A DNA stretch of 64,000 bases from Sphingobacteriales bacterium 39-19. Lineage in GTDB: Bacteria; Bacteroidota; Bacteroidia; Chitinophagales; Chitinophagaceae. The translations under genes were made by a program, and so were the position numbers. The stretch's first letter is position 1. Every line of letters starts with the position of its first letter. This document shows positions 27,067-36,277 of the stretch, piece after piece. The notes below the pieces were generated by a model. It was not told where the DNA came from. It saw nothing but the letters and a program-made list of their open reading frames with translations, and searched no databases. The stretch is taken from contig MKTX01000012.1 of NCBI GenBank assembly GCA_001898465.1, positions 24,167-88,166 on the forward strand, read 5' to 3'.

Positions 27067-28221
27067 TTATTTTAAAATGCTCCGGCTTATTACAATCCGT
27101 TGTACTTCACTGGTGCCTTCATAAATTTGAGTAATCTTGGCATCCCGCATCATACGCTCCACGTGGTATTCTTTTACAAATCCGTATCCACCGTGTATTT
27201 GAACGGCCTCGGTGCTGGTCCACATGGCTGTTTCACTGGAAAATACTTTGGCCATAGAACTACTCAGTGTGTAATCCATATTATTGTCTTTTTCCCAGGC
27301 AGCTTTCAGGCAAAATAACCTGGCTGCTTCAATTCTTGTAGCCATATCTGCCAGTTTAAACTGGATAATCTGGTGGTGCATAATTTCGGTGCCAAATGCT
27401 TTACGTTGTTTGCTGTAGGCAAGAGCAAGCTCATAAGCGCCACTGGCAATGCCTAAGGCTTGTGAAGCAATACCAATGCGGCCACCGGCAAGGGTCTTCA
27501 TGGCAAACTTAAATCCAAAGCCATCTTCACCAATACGGTTTTCTTTAGGCACTTTTACATCGTTAAACATGATGGTATGGGTATCGCTACCTCGTATACC
27601 CAGTTTATTTTCTTTGGCGCCTACTACTACACCTGGCCAGCTTTTTTCTACAATAAAGGCATTGATGCCCCGGCTGCCTTTTGCCGGATCTGTTTGGGCA
27701 ATTACCAGATAAGTGCTGGCAGTGCCACCATTGGTGATCCAGTTTTTGGTACCGTTTAATAAATAATGATCGCCCTTATCTTCGGCTGTGGTACGCTGTG
27801 AGGTAGCATCACTGCCGGCTTCGGGTTCACTTAATAAAAAAGCGCCAATATGCAATTGGCCATCTTTTTTCCCCTGCGCTAAGGGTATTAAATATTTTTG
27901 TTTTTGTTCTTCTGTTCCAAATTCCTGCAGCCCGTAACAAACCAGGCTATTGTTTACGCTCATACAAACGCTAACGCTGGCATCAACTTTACTTATTTCT
28001 TCCATAGCCAGTACATAACTTATGGTATCTAGCCCGCTTCCACCATATTCCGGTTTTACCATCATGCCCAGGAAACCCAGGTCGGCTAATTTTTCAATTT
28101 GTTCTTTTGGAAATTTTTGATGTTCATCTCTTTCAATTACACCGGGCAAACATTCCTGTTGTGCAAAATCCCTGGCAGCCTGCTGAATCATAAGATGTTC
28201 TTCACTCAGTTGGAAATTCAT
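27067..28221 (-). CDS. Acyl-CoA dehydrogenase
   Basis: Protein of 384 residues with FAD-dependent acyl-CoA dehydrogenase layout: helical N-domain (MNFQLSEEHLMIQQAARDFA), beta domain with FLLSEPEAGSDATSQ, and C-terminal helical domain ending with the catalytic Glu in QIYEGTSEVQRIVI. It carries out the first step of fatty-acid or short-branched acyl-CoA beta-oxidation. The open frame reaches ATG 28293, but those residues are atypical and a TATTTTTG box lies at 28252-28245, just upstream of the better ATG at 28221. Confidence 0.92.
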   Translation of the reverse strand: MNFQLSEEHLMIQQAARDFAQQECLPGVIERDEHQKFPKEQIEKLADLGFLGMMVKPEYGGSGLDTISYVLAMEEISKVDASVSVCMSVNNSLVCYGLQEFGTEEQKQKYLIPLAQGKKDGQLHIGAFLLSEPEAGSDATSQRTTAEDKGDHYLLNGTKNWITNGGTASTYLVIAQTDPAKGSRGINAFIVEKSWPGVVVGAKENKLGIRGSDTHTIMFNDVKVPKENRIGEDGFGFKFAMKTLAGGRIGIASQALGIASGAYELALAYSKQRKAFGTEIMHHQIIQFKLADMATRIEAARLFCLKAAWEKDNNMDYTLSSSMAKVFSSETAMWTSTEAVQIHGGYGFVKEYHVERMMRDAKITQIYEGTSEVQRIVISRSILK

Positions 28222-28244
28222 ATTGCAAAATCGTTTTAGTGCCA

Positions 28245-28252
28245 CAAAAATA
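28245..28252 (-). promoter_or_regulatory. -7 box of the acyl-CoA dehydrogenase gene
   Basis: Minus strand TATTTTTG, an exact TAnnTTTG match, 24 bp before the ATG at 28221. It lies inside the longer open frame and so decides the start. Confidence 0.5.
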
Positions 28253-28717
28253 AGGAAATGCTGCTTAGGATTTACTAACCCATCCGGGTGCATTCTAAAA
28301 ATGAATTATAAATACATCGCAGGTTGGGAAGAGGCATGGGGGAATGCCCCGTATGGTCTTTTTTAAATATCAAATAAAATGGATGTTTACAAGAGAGCCA
28401 GGATAGCTGATTTTATAAAATAAGTTGCTGAAACAATAATTACAGCTACCTGTTTTTTAAAAAAAAATCATCCCCATACACAGGAACATCTTTAAAATGG
28501 CTGGGCAGGAAATATTACAATAATATAATGAACGAAACCGGGATAAGTATTTATTTGATTACTTCAAACTGGCACTGTAAAACGATTCCGTTTTTTTACC
28601 CATTACAAAACACCTGTAAATCGGTAAGCGACGATGATTACCATATTTCGTAAATAGTGTTTCCTAATTTAGCAAGTATCTCCTAGCTCTTCATTTAGAT
28701 TTGCAAAAAAAAATTAA
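28253..28717. other. Intergenic region between divergent acyl-CoA dehydrogenase and TonB receptor genes
   Basis: About 465 bp, the longest gene-free stretch in the window. It contains the TAGATTTG box for the TonB receptor near its right end and a short GC-rich inverted repeat (GGGG...CCCC near 28338-28350). No coding frame with a convincing start is seen, and I could not identify an iron-box-like palindrome by eye. Confidence 0.5.
28696..28703 (+). promoter_or_regulatory. -7 box of the TonB receptor gene
   Basis: TAGATTTG, an exact TAnnTTTG match, with only 14 bp to the ATG at 28718. The mRNA leader should be under ten bases and is a pure A/T run. Confidence 0.55.
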
Positions 28718-30886
28718 ATGCGTAAGACAATTCTATCGTTGGTAATATTATTTCCATTCAGTGTAATGGCTCAAAGAAAAGACAGTACAAAAACAATATT
28801 ATTACAAGAAGTCATTATAAACGGAATAAAAACAGTAAGAGGTACCGGCCATATGCCCGAAGTGAAAGATGGAATAATATATGCGGGTAAAAAGAATGAA
28901 GTGATCCTGGTAGATAGTTTAGATGCAAATAAAGCCATCAATAATACGAGGCAAATTTTAGGCAGGATCCCCGGCCTGAATATTGTGGAGACAGAGACCG
29001 GTGGCTTTACGGCTAATGGAATTGGTACCCGTGGGTTAAACCCCACACAAAGTATTGAAATGAACATACGCCAGGATGGCTACAATATCAGTGGTGATGT
29101 ATATGGGTATAACGAATCTTATTATTTGCCCCCCATGGAAGCAGTAAGCCGGATAGAAATGGTGCGGGGCGCTGCCTCTCTGCAATTTGGATCGCAGTTT
29201 GGCGGTATGGTAAATTATGTATTAAACGAAGGGCCAAAAGATAAAAAATTTGAATGGTACAGCTCAGAAACCGGGGGAAGCTTTGGATTGTTCAACAGCT
29301 TTAATTCTGTGGGAGGTACCCTAAATAAATTTAACTATTATGGTTTTGTTCAATATAGAACATTGAATGGCTGGAGGCCCAATAGTCAGCAATGGCAATT
29401 GTCAGGCTTTGGCAGATTGCAATACAATGCTTCTGAAAAAATAAAAATAGGACTTGAATACACGCTTCTCAGGAACCGGATTCAAATGCCGGGCGGACTT
29501 ACGGATAGTATGTTTGCGGCGAACCCTAGGGCTTCATTCCGAACCCGGAACTGGATAAAAAGCCCATGGAATATTGTGCATGCATTTGCTGATGTAAAAA
29601 TATCTTCTCAAACATCTTTAAATATAAAAAGCTCATTAATGATTAGCAACCGTTCCCTGGTGTGGCGTAATGAAGATGGCGGTGCAGGAGCATTTGATGA
29701 TATAGATCCGGTTACAGGTAAATATGTAAACCGGGAAGTGGGTTTAGAAGATATGAATAACAGCAGTACAGAAATAAGGCTTTTGCATCATTACAGGATG
29801 GGTAAAATTAGCAGCACCCTGTCTTCGGGAATCAGATATACCTATGCCTGGTTTTTAAAACAAAGTGGCGGGGAAGGCACTGCAGGAACCGATTTTGATC
29901 TTTCCGTTACCGGTGAGTTTGGGAAAGATATTAAATTTACGACTACCAATGTAGCCCCTTTTGCTGAAAACATTTTCAGGTTAAATAACCGTTTTAGTAT
30001 TACGCCCGGTTTCCGGATGGAGTATTTGGTAAGTACCAGTAACGGCTATAAAATAAAAAGCGGCGTCAAACTTCCGTCTCATGAAAACCGGAAAAGACTA
30101 GTGCCTTTATTAGGTGTGGGAACAGAATATAAACTAACCCCAAACACAAACCTGTATGCAAACCTAAGCCAGGCATACCGGCCGATAACTTATTCTGATC
30201 TTACTCCTTTTGGTGTAACTTCTAAAATAGATCCCGATTTAAAAGATGCCAGCGGATATAATGCGGATCTTGGGTACCGGGGTACCGTTAAAAATTATTT
30301 GAATTTTGATATGGGTTTCTTTTATATGGCATATCAAAATAGAATTGGAAAGATTTTGGTGAGCCCTGCTTCCGGGCCGGCTTATAGCTTACGAACCAAT
30401 GTGGCCAATAGTGTTCATAAAGGATTGGAAAGTTATGTGGAATTTAATGTATTGAAATACCTCGATATGAAATCTAAAAAAGGGTTAAGCATTTTTAATT
30501 CTTTGGCCTTAATAGATGCGAAATATACAAGCGGGGAATTTAAAGGGAACCGGGTGGAAGCGGCAGCAAAATATATTAACCGGTTAGGCATTACTTATAA
30601 TGACCAAAAATTATCCGGCACTCTTCAAATGAGTAATATCGGCGATGCCTATGGCGATGCTACGAACCTGCGCCTGAGTGAAGACCCTGTTGCAGGATAC
30701 ATTCCGGCATACACTGTTTTAGATGCCAGTTTCACTTACCGGCTGTTACGCTATTCTGTAAAAGCAGGTATGAATAACATAGCCGATAAGAAATATTTTA
30801 CACAGCGTGCAGATGAATATCCCGGGCCCGGGATTATACCTTCTATTGGCAGAAGCTTTTATGTAGGTATAACAGCTAAGTTTTAA
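28718..30886 (+). CDS. TonB-dependent outer-membrane receptor (FecA-like)
   Basis: Protein of 722 residues with a signal peptide ending MAQ. A plug domain (about 30-190) has LLQEVIINGIK (TonB box-like) and ILGRIPGLNIVETETG, and a 22-strand barrel ends in FYVGITAKF with the terminal Phe. There is no carboxypeptidase-like repeat, so it is not a SusC-type glycan receptor. The plug and barrel style (GIGTRGLNPTQSIEMNIRQDG) is that of ferric dicitrate/siderophore receptors. The substrate is inferred as an iron chelate. No SusD or FecR/FecI neighbours are present. It is monocistronic, with a terminator at 30915. Confidence 0.88.
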   Translation: MRKTILSLVILFPFSVMAQRKDSTKTILLQEVIINGIKTVRGTGHMPEVKDGIIYAGKKNEVILVDSLDANKAINNTRQILGRIPGLNIVETETGGFTANGIGTRGLNPTQSIEMNIRQDGYNISGDVYGYNESYYLPPMEAVSRIEMVRGAASLQFGSQFGGMVNYVLNEGPKDKKFEWYSSETGGSFGLFNSFNSVGGTLNKFNYYGFVQYRTLNGWRPNSQQWQLSGFGRLQYNASEKIKIGLEYTLLRNRIQMPGGLTDSMFAANPRASFRTRNWIKSPWNIVHAFADVKISSQTSLNIKSSLMISNRSLVWRNEDGGAGAFDDIDPVTGKYVNREVGLEDMNNSSTEIRLLHHYRMGKISSTLSSGIRYTYAWFLKQSGGEGTAGTDFDLSVTGEFGKDIKFTTTNVAPFAENIFRLNNRFSITPGFRMEYLVSTSNGYKIKSGVKLPSHENRKRLVPLLGVGTEYKLTPNTNLYANLSQAYRPITYSDLTPFGVTSKIDPDLKDASGYNADLGYRGTVKNYLNFDMGFFYMAYQNRIGKILVSPASGPAYSLRTNVANSVHKGLESYVEFNVLKYLDMKSKKGLSIFNSLALIDAKYTSGEFKGNRVEAAAKYINRLGITYNDQKLSGTLQMSNIGDAYGDATNLRLSEDPVAGYIPAYTVLDASFTYRLLRYSVKAGMNNIADKKYFTQRADEYPGPGIIPSIGRSFYVGITAKF

Positions 30887-30914
30887 AAAAAAGCTAAATT
30901 GTGTGATAATGATA

Positions 30915-30946
30915 AACGGAGCTTCGCTTATGCGGCTCCGTTTTTT
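30915..30946 (+). terminator. Terminator after the TonB receptor gene
   Basis: Stem AACGGAGC / GCTCCGTT with a 12-nt loop and a T-run of six. Confidence 0.85.
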
Positions 30947-31011
30947 GCTGCTGTGGGTATCAAAAAAAATACCTGCCTTGGGAAGGTAAAGCAATTATTG
31001 TAAAAATGAAA

Positions 31012-31743
31012 TTAATTGTGATCAATCATAGTGTAAGTAACCCCATATCCTACATACCCATTATACACCCGCTGAAATTCCCAGTGCAAAAAATTGCGGT
31101 ACACCATGCCGATGTTTTTTGCATAGATCTCTTTAGCCAGTGTTTTTTCTGCATATTGGGTTTCGGGAACAATGGGCAGGCCCAAAGAATCTTCCCGTTG
31201 GTTTACGGTAAGGGTACTGTCGAATGTAAATGTGCCCACAGTAGCCGGTTGGTTTACGTTTTCATATACATAATCCCAGTCATCCATAAATCTAAAATCA
31301 GTATTGGCGCTGCGGGTATCAATATATACATTTCCTTTCCAGCTAAAGTTTTCCCTTACAGGCTGCATGAGTTTTAAAAAGCGAAGATTATTTTCAATAA
31401 ACTCATACGTGTTGCCGGTATGGATAGCCCAAAAGGTATTATCCGGTATCCAGTTAGGGGTACCATTGTACTTAATATACCTGAATAAACGATAAGCCGG
31501 CCGGCCGAGGGCATCCGTGGTAAGGGCATCTACTGTTATTTTTACCTGGTAACTATGCATTTCGGCTACCGTACCAAAATTGGTAAATACCAATGAATCC
31601 AGCTGGTAAGTTATGTATTTACCCACGGTCATGGGTGCATAATCGGTTAAAGGAACCGTGTTTAATTCTTCTGTAGATTTTTTGCAACTCAATACGCTTA
31701 AGAGCATACTCGTTGCCATAAACAGGGATAACAGTTTATTCAT
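31012..31743 (-). CDS. Predicted lipoprotein of unknown function
   Basis: Protein of 243 residues with a lipoprotein signal: MNKLLSLFMATSMLLSVLSC, with the lipidated Cys at position 20, followed by KKS. The mature part is beta-rich (YAPMTVGKYITYQLDS, DGLYV-like strands), has no catalytic motif, and is probably exposed at or near the outer membrane. The family is not one I can name with confidence. It is convergent to the TonB receptor gene and lies 47 bp after mnmA in the same direction. Confidence 0.7.
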   Translation of the reverse strand: MNKLLSLFMATSMLLSVLSCKKSTEELNTVPLTDYAPMTVGKYITYQLDSLVFTNFGTVAEMHSYQVKITVDALTTDALGRPAYRLFRYIKYNGTPNWIPDNTFWAIHTGNTYEFIENNLRFLKLMQPVRENFSWKGNVYIDTRSANTDFRFMDDWDYVYENVNQPATVGTFTFDSTLTVNQREDSLGLPIVPETQYAEKTLAKEIYAKNIGMVYRNFLHWEFQRVYNGYVGYGVTYTMIDHN

Positions 31744-31790
31744 AAATATTAAGATACTACTTTATTTTGTTTTGCAGCTTATTAGAAAAT

Positions 31791-32906
31791 TTAGCTCATA
31801 AAAGGCATAGGGCGCTGTATTATACCACCGCCTATCACATCGTCTTCCTCGTAGAAAACGGCACTTTGCCCGGGGGCAATACCTTTTACCTGATCATAAA
31901 AACGTACATGTACGCCATTTTCGTATGTGCTGAGATGGCTTGCGGCCCCTTTATCTTTATAACGGATTTTGGTTATAGCATCCATGCCCTGGCCTGCCGC
32001 ATCGTATTTGATCCAGTTTATTCCCTTTACTATAAGTTCACTTCCCTTAAGGTCCTCTTCATCGCCGAGTACAACCGTATTGGTTTCAGGAATAATTTGG
32101 GTAACAAATGCAGGTTTGCCCAGGGCAATATCCAAACCTTTGCGCTGGCCTACGGTATAAAAAGGGTACCCTTTGTGCTGCCCTAATATTTTTCCTGAAG
32201 TACTTATAAAATTACCTCCGGCTACTTTTTCTTCCAGCCCTTCTACTTTTCTTTTTAAAAACCCCCGGTAATCATTATCCGGCACAAAACAAATTTCGTA
32301 ACTCTCGCTTTTTTTTGCCAGCTCCGGGTAACCAAAATCATGTGCCATTTGCCGAATGGCCGTTTTACGGTAGGTGCCCAGGGGTAGCAAGGTGCGGCTT
32401 AGCAAGTCTTGTTGCAAGCCCCATAATACATAGCTTTGATCTTTGGTTTCATCTATTCCTTTGCGGATAAAATAACGACCATTTGTATGTTGATGAATTT
32501 GAGCATAATGGCCGGTTGCAATAAAATCGCAGTTTAGAGCATCGGCTCTTTTTAGCAAAGCCCTCCATTTAATATGAGTATTGCACATTACGCAGGGGTT
32601 AGGGGTACGGCCGGCCATGTATTCTTCTACAAAATTCTCAATTACAAAATCACCAAACTCATCCCGGATATCTAAAATATAATGTGGAAATCCATGTTGC
32701 ACCGCTGCCAGGCGGGCATCATTAAAACTATCAATATTGCAGCAACCGGTTTCTTTTTTTGAAGTTTTACCCCCGCTGGTAGCATAATCCCATGTTTTCA
32801 TGGTAATCCCTACCACTTCATAACCTTCCTGGTGAAGCATCAAAGCGGCTACGGTACTATCAATACCGCCACTCATGGCCATTAATACTTTTCCTTTTTT
32901 GCTCAT
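31791..32906 (-). CDS. mnmA: tRNA-specific 2-thiouridylase MnmA
   Basis: Protein of 371 residues. The P-loop AMSGGIDSTVAA near the N-terminus adenylates the wobble U34, and the catalytic Cys pair is NPCVMCN (near 104) and SYEICFVPD (near 206). It transfers sulfur to U34 of tRNA-Lys, -Glu and -Gln. The open frame reaches ATG 32933, but that codon overlaps a TATCTTTG box at 32930-32923, so MSKKGKV at 32906 is the start. The leader is about ten bases. Confidence 0.94.
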   Translation of the reverse strand: MSKKGKVLMAMSGGIDSTVAALMLHQEGYEVVGITMKTWDYATSGGKTSKKETGCCNIDSFNDARLAAVQHGFPHYILDIRDEFGDFVIENFVEEYMAGRTPNPCVMCNTHIKWRALLKRADALNCDFIATGHYAQIHQHTNGRYFIRKGIDETKDQSYVLWGLQQDLLSRTLLPLGTYRKTAIRQMAHDFGYPELAKKSESYEICFVPDNDYRGFLKRKVEGLEEKVAGGNFISTSGKILGQHKGYPFYTVGQRKGLDIALGKPAFVTQIIPETNTVVLGDEEDLKGSELIVKGINWIKYDAAGQGMDAITKIRYKDKGAASHLSTYENGVHVRFYDQVKGIAPGQSAVFYEEDDVIGGGIIQRPMPFMS

Positions 32907-32922
32907 AAAATAAATAAGTGGG

Positions 32923-32930
32923 CAAAGATA
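32923..32930 (-). promoter_or_regulatory. -7 box of mnmA
   Basis: Minus strand TATCTTTG, an exact TAnnTTTG match, 17 bp before the ATG at 32906. Confidence 0.55.
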
Positions 32931-33066
32931 CAAATAGTTGATGGCTTGCTATGAGGGACTATTTTCGAACTTAGGTAATTATAATTTGCAAATAATCTAT
33001 CAATCAGTTATGCTCTATAAAATTTATTAATAATGGGAACTATAACAGTATTTGATTTGTTAACCT

Positions 33067-34002
33067 TTAGAAATTTACAATTTCTTTCATTGAGTTTGAT
33101 TTCATAGGGGCAGGTATGGCGTTTACAATTTCATGGATTACGCTTTCTATTAATTTTTCTTTAATAAAATAGCGGTATGTTACCAATCCAATTTCACGAA
33201 CGGGTACAGGCTTTTTAAAATAACGTACATGTTTCTTTTGTTTAGCGGTAAGGTCATTCAAAGAAAGCATGGGTAAAATGGTAATGCCCTGGTTTGTATC
33301 TACAATTTTTCTCAGTGTTTCAATACTTCCTGTTACAAAATCCCATTGGCGCAATTCTTTTTCTTTGTCCCTGAGTTCGCATAAATTTAATACCTGCGAC
33401 CGAAGGCAATGCCCTTCTTCGAGCAGGCATAAGCGGTTAATATCAATATCACCGGCCAGTACATATTTTTTCTTTAAAATTTTTTCGTTTGATGAAGCGT
33501 ACACAACAAACTCTTCGTAAAACAGGGGTTGTTCCCTTAGGGAAGGGTTACGTAATGGCGTGGAAAGTAGGCCCGCATCCAGGGTATGCTTTTGCAATTT
33601 GTCTATAATGGTTTCTGTGGTCATTTCACTTACCCTTAAATTTACCCGGGGATATTTTTTTAAAAAATTATTGATAAATAAGGGTAATAAATAGGGGGCG
33701 AGTGTAGGAATAATACCCATATTCAATTCCCCGCTTAATTCATCTTGTTCTTCCTGTACCATTTCTTTGAGGCGGTAGCTCTCCCGTACAATTATTTTTG
33801 CCTGGGCAATAATTTTACGCCCCATTTCTGTAGCCACAACGGGTTGCCGGGAACGGTCAAAAATTTTTATACCCAGTTCTTCCTCCAGTTTTTTTATCAT
33901 CATACTTAGTGTAGCCTGTGTTACAAAGCACTTTTCTGATGCTTTTACAAAATGACGGCAATCATTTACGGCAATAATGTACTCCAGTTGCTGGATATTC
34001 AT
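33067..34002 (-). CDS. oxyR: Hydrogen-peroxide sensor/regulator OxyR (LysR family)
   Basis: Protein of 311 residues. N-terminal winged HTH (MNIQQLEYIIAVNDC, then TQATLSMMIKKLEEELG) and a periplasmic-binding-like effector domain. LLEEGHCLRSQVLNLCELR near residue 195-215 has two Cys with eight residues between, the spacing of the redox Cys199/Cys208 pair of E. coli OxyR, so peroxide sensing by disulfide is expected. It is divergent from katA, and an OxyR-type operator lies directly upstream of its own start (see 34007-34042), consistent with autorepression and katA activation. Confidence 0.92.
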   Translation of the reverse strand: MNIQQLEYIIAVNDCRHFVKASEKCFVTQATLSMMIKKLEEELGIKIFDRSRQPVVATEMGRKIIAQAKIIVRESYRLKEMVQEEQDELSGELNMGIIPTLAPYLLPLFINNFLKKYPRVNLRVSEMTTETIIDKLQKHTLDAGLLSTPLRNPSLREQPLFYEEFVVYASSNEKILKKKYVLAGDIDINRLCLLEEGHCLRSQVLNLCELRDKEKELRQWDFVTGSIETLRKIVDTNQGITILPMLSLNDLTAKQKKHVRYFKKPVPVREIGLVTYRYFIKEKLIESVIHEIVNAIPAPMKSNSMKEIVNF

Positions 34003-34006
34003 AATT

Positions 34007-34042
34007 ATAGATATTATCTATGCTAATATAGATAATATCATT
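34007..34042. promoter_or_regulatory. OxyR operator between oxyR and katA
   Basis: Two ATAG-N7 half-sites. The first (34007-34021) fits ATAGntnnnanCTAT exactly; the second (34028-34042) has ATAG and the inner T/A but ends CATT. Starts of the two units are 21 bp apart, close to the 22 bp of the E. coli consensus. It also reads as a 12-bp inverted repeat, 34010-34021 with 34028-34039. It abuts the oxyR ATG and lies about 23 bp upstream of the katA -7 box. Confidence 0.75.
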
Positions 34043-34064
34043 TTTATTGAAGAGAATATATCAG

Positions 34065-34072
34065 TATTTTTG
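34065..34072 (+). promoter_or_regulatory. -7 box of katA
   Basis: TATTTTTG, an exact TAnnTTTG match. A TTG at 34047-34049 is 15 nt away, shorter than ideal, which would suit an activator-dependent promoter. ATG of katA at 34109. Confidence 0.55.
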
Positions 34073-34108
34073 AAATGCTAAAAATCATTTATTAAAATTA
34101 TATATACG

Positions 34109-35605
34109 ATGAAACAGGATAAAGACCAGGCCAATAAACTTACAACACGAACCGGTACCCCGGTACCCGATAACCAGAATATACAAACGGCCGGCGTGCG
34201 GGGCCCTGCTTTATTACAGGACTTTTGGTTCCTGGAAAAGATGGCTCATTTTGACAGGGAAGTGATTCCTGAAAGAAGAATGCATGCAAAAGGATCCGGT
34301 GCCTTTGGAACGTTTACCGTTACGCATGATATTACTCAATATACCATGGCAGATATATTTTCTGAAATAGGTAAAAAAACTGACATGTTCGTTCGGTTTT
34401 CAACCGTAGCAGGCGAACGGGGGGCGGCCGATGCAGAAAGAGATATTCGTGGTTTTGCTATGAAATTTTATACCCGCCAGGGCAATTGGGACCTGGTGGG
34501 AAATAATACCCCTGTGTTCTTTTTTAGAGACCCGATGAAGTTCCCGGACCTGAACCATGCCGTAAAAAGAGATCCTAAAACAAACTTAAGAAGTGCCGAT
34601 AATAACTGGGATTTCTGGACCCTGCTGCCGGAAGCATTGCACCAGGTAACCATTGTAATGAGCGACAGGGGAATTCCAAAATCGTACCGGCATATGCATG
34701 GTTTTGGTAGCCATACCTTTAGTTTTATAAACGCAAAAAATGAAAGGTTTTGGGTAAAGTTTCATTTTAAAACACAACAGGGTATTGAAAACTTAACGAA
34801 TGAAGAAGCTATAAAAAAGATTGGTACCGATCGGGAATCTCACCAGAGAGATTTATTTACCAGCATTGAAAAAGGTGATTTTCCGAAATGGAAAATGTTC
34901 GTTCAAATTATGACGGAAGAACAGGCCGACAAACATCCGCAAAACCCATTCGATCTTACCAAAGTATGGAAAAAGGGAGATTACCCATTAATCCCTGTGG
35001 GTGAATTTGAATTAAATAAAAATCCTGAAAACTATTTTGCTGATGTGGAACAAGCCGCATTTAACCCGGCAAATATTGTTCCCGGTATTGGCTTTTCACC
35101 CGACAGGATGTTGCAGGGAAGATTGTTTTCTTATGGCGATGCTCAGCGCTATCGCCTGGGTGTAAACAATGCACAAATTCCGGTAAATGCCCCTAAATGC
35201 CCTTACCATGCATTTCATAGAGATGGCGCTATGAGAGTAGATGGCAATTATGGAGCAGCCAAACATTACGAGCCTAATAGCTTTAATGAATGGAATGAAC
35301 AACCCCAATATAAAGAACCGCCTTTGGCATTGCATGGGGATGCAGGGGCATGGGATCATCGCCCCGATGATGAAGATTATTATTCACAACCCGGTGACTT
35401 GTTCCGGTTGATGACTGATGAAAAGAAACAATTACTTTTTAATAATACAGCCGCAGAAGTGGGCCAGGCACAAAAATTTATACAAATAAGGCATATCCGG
35501 AACTGCTATAAAGCTGACCCGGCTTATGGTGAAGGAGTGGCTAAAGCCTTAGGATTAACAATGGATGACGTAAATAGCTTTAAGCTTGAAAAGTTGCCAT
35601 TATAA
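34109..35605 (+). CDS. katA: Catalase (heme, small-subunit clade)
   Basis: Protein of 498 residues. Active-site His in [13 protein letters not shown] (near 57), Asn near 130 ([11 protein letters not shown]), and the proximal heme Tyr in [14 protein letters not shown] (near 340-353). The C-terminus ends with [13 protein letters not shown]. It dismutates hydrogen peroxide to water and oxygen in the cytosol. The length fits the small-subunit type (about 480-500), with no flavodoxin-like extension. It is divergent from oxyR and almost certainly under OxyR control. Confidence 0.95.
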   Translation: MKQDKDQANKLTTRTGTPVPDNQNIQTAGVRGPALLQDFWFLEKMAHFDREVIPERRMHAKGSGAFGTFTVTHDITQYTMADIFSEIGKKTDMFVRFSTVAGERGAADAERDIRGFAMKFYTRQGNWDLVGNNTPVFFFRDPMKFPDLNHAVKRDPKTNLRSADNNWDFWTLLPEALHQVTIVMSDRGIPKSYRHMHGFGSHTFSFINAKNERFWVKFHFKTQQGIENLTNEEAIKKIGTDRESHQRDLFTSIEKGDFPKWKMFVQIMTEEQADKHPQNPFDLTKVWKKGDYPLIPVGEFELNKNPENYFADVEQAAFNPANIVPGIGFSPDRMLQGRLFSYGDAQRYRLGVNNAQIPVNAPKCPYHAFHRDGAMRVDGNYGAAKHYEPNSFNEWNEQPQYKEPPLALHGDAGAWDHRPDDEDYYSQPGDLFRLMTDEKKQLLFNNTAAEVGQAQKFIQIRHIRNCYKADPAYGEGVAKALGLTMDDVNSFKLEKLPL

Positions 35606-35624
35606 GCATTGCATTCTTTACATT

Positions 35625-35666
35625 AAAAACTTTTGAAGAGTGTTTGCTTTTCAAAAGTTTTTTTTT
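35625..35666 (+). terminator. Terminator after katA
   Basis: Stem AAAAACTTTTGA / TCAAAAGTTTTT with a 14-nt loop and a T-run of nine in all. Confidence 0.85.
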
Positions 35667-35721
35667 GATTAAAATCTTTGGGAACAGGCCTGTTTAAAAT
35701 GCAGGCAGCAGTAAGCAATTA

Positions 35722-36015
35722 TTATTCGCCTTTCGATTCTTCCAGATCGTTATGAGCATCACCACCCAGGCTATAATAATTATTTTCCTCATCTTCTTCA
35801 CCTATCAATTCATCGGCATCATCTAAACTGGATCCCGGTACATCGAGGCCCTGATCAAGCGGCTGCGGAATTTCTCCATCTTGCTTGCCAGGCATTTCTT
35901 TATCATTAAAAGGGATCTTTTCTTCCTGGTTATAAATATCCTGGTTGGCATCATATTCAGGATCTCCATACTGTTTTTTGCCTGAAGGATTTGAGTTGTT
36001 TGAATTGGTTTCCAT
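35722..36015 (-). CDS. Small highly acidic hydrophilic protein
   Basis: 97 residues starting METNSNNSNPSG, rich in Asp, Glu, Asn and Gln, with no hydrophobic segment or cysteine, so it is likely disordered and cytosolic. Segments such as DDADELIGEEDEENN are strongly acidic. No family name is known to me. The frame can be opened upstream by a TTG at 36039, but the ATG at 36015 is preferred. Confidence 0.6.
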   Translation of the reverse strand: METNSNNSNPSGKKQYGDPEYDANQDIYNQEEKIPFNDKEMPGKQDGEIPQPLDQGLDVPGSSLDDADELIGEEDEENNYYSLGGDAHNDLEESKGE

Positions 36016-36277
36016 TATTTTTATTTTCTTGGTATACAATATAAACTATTAACACAATTATTGTGCTAATAATTTCTAAATCCCGTTCATACCGGTAGTA
36101 GCAGCATGTAAAAAAAATGATCCTTTTATTTCTGTTAGCAATATTTTAAAACCACCCGGCCGATTATTTAAATGAAATTTTTATTGCATATTAAAAAAGC
36201 TCAGCTCTGAATATTTTTTATTTTATACCTGATTTAATATTGTTTTTTTATCTTTAAGGGTATAATTTCTCTATATT

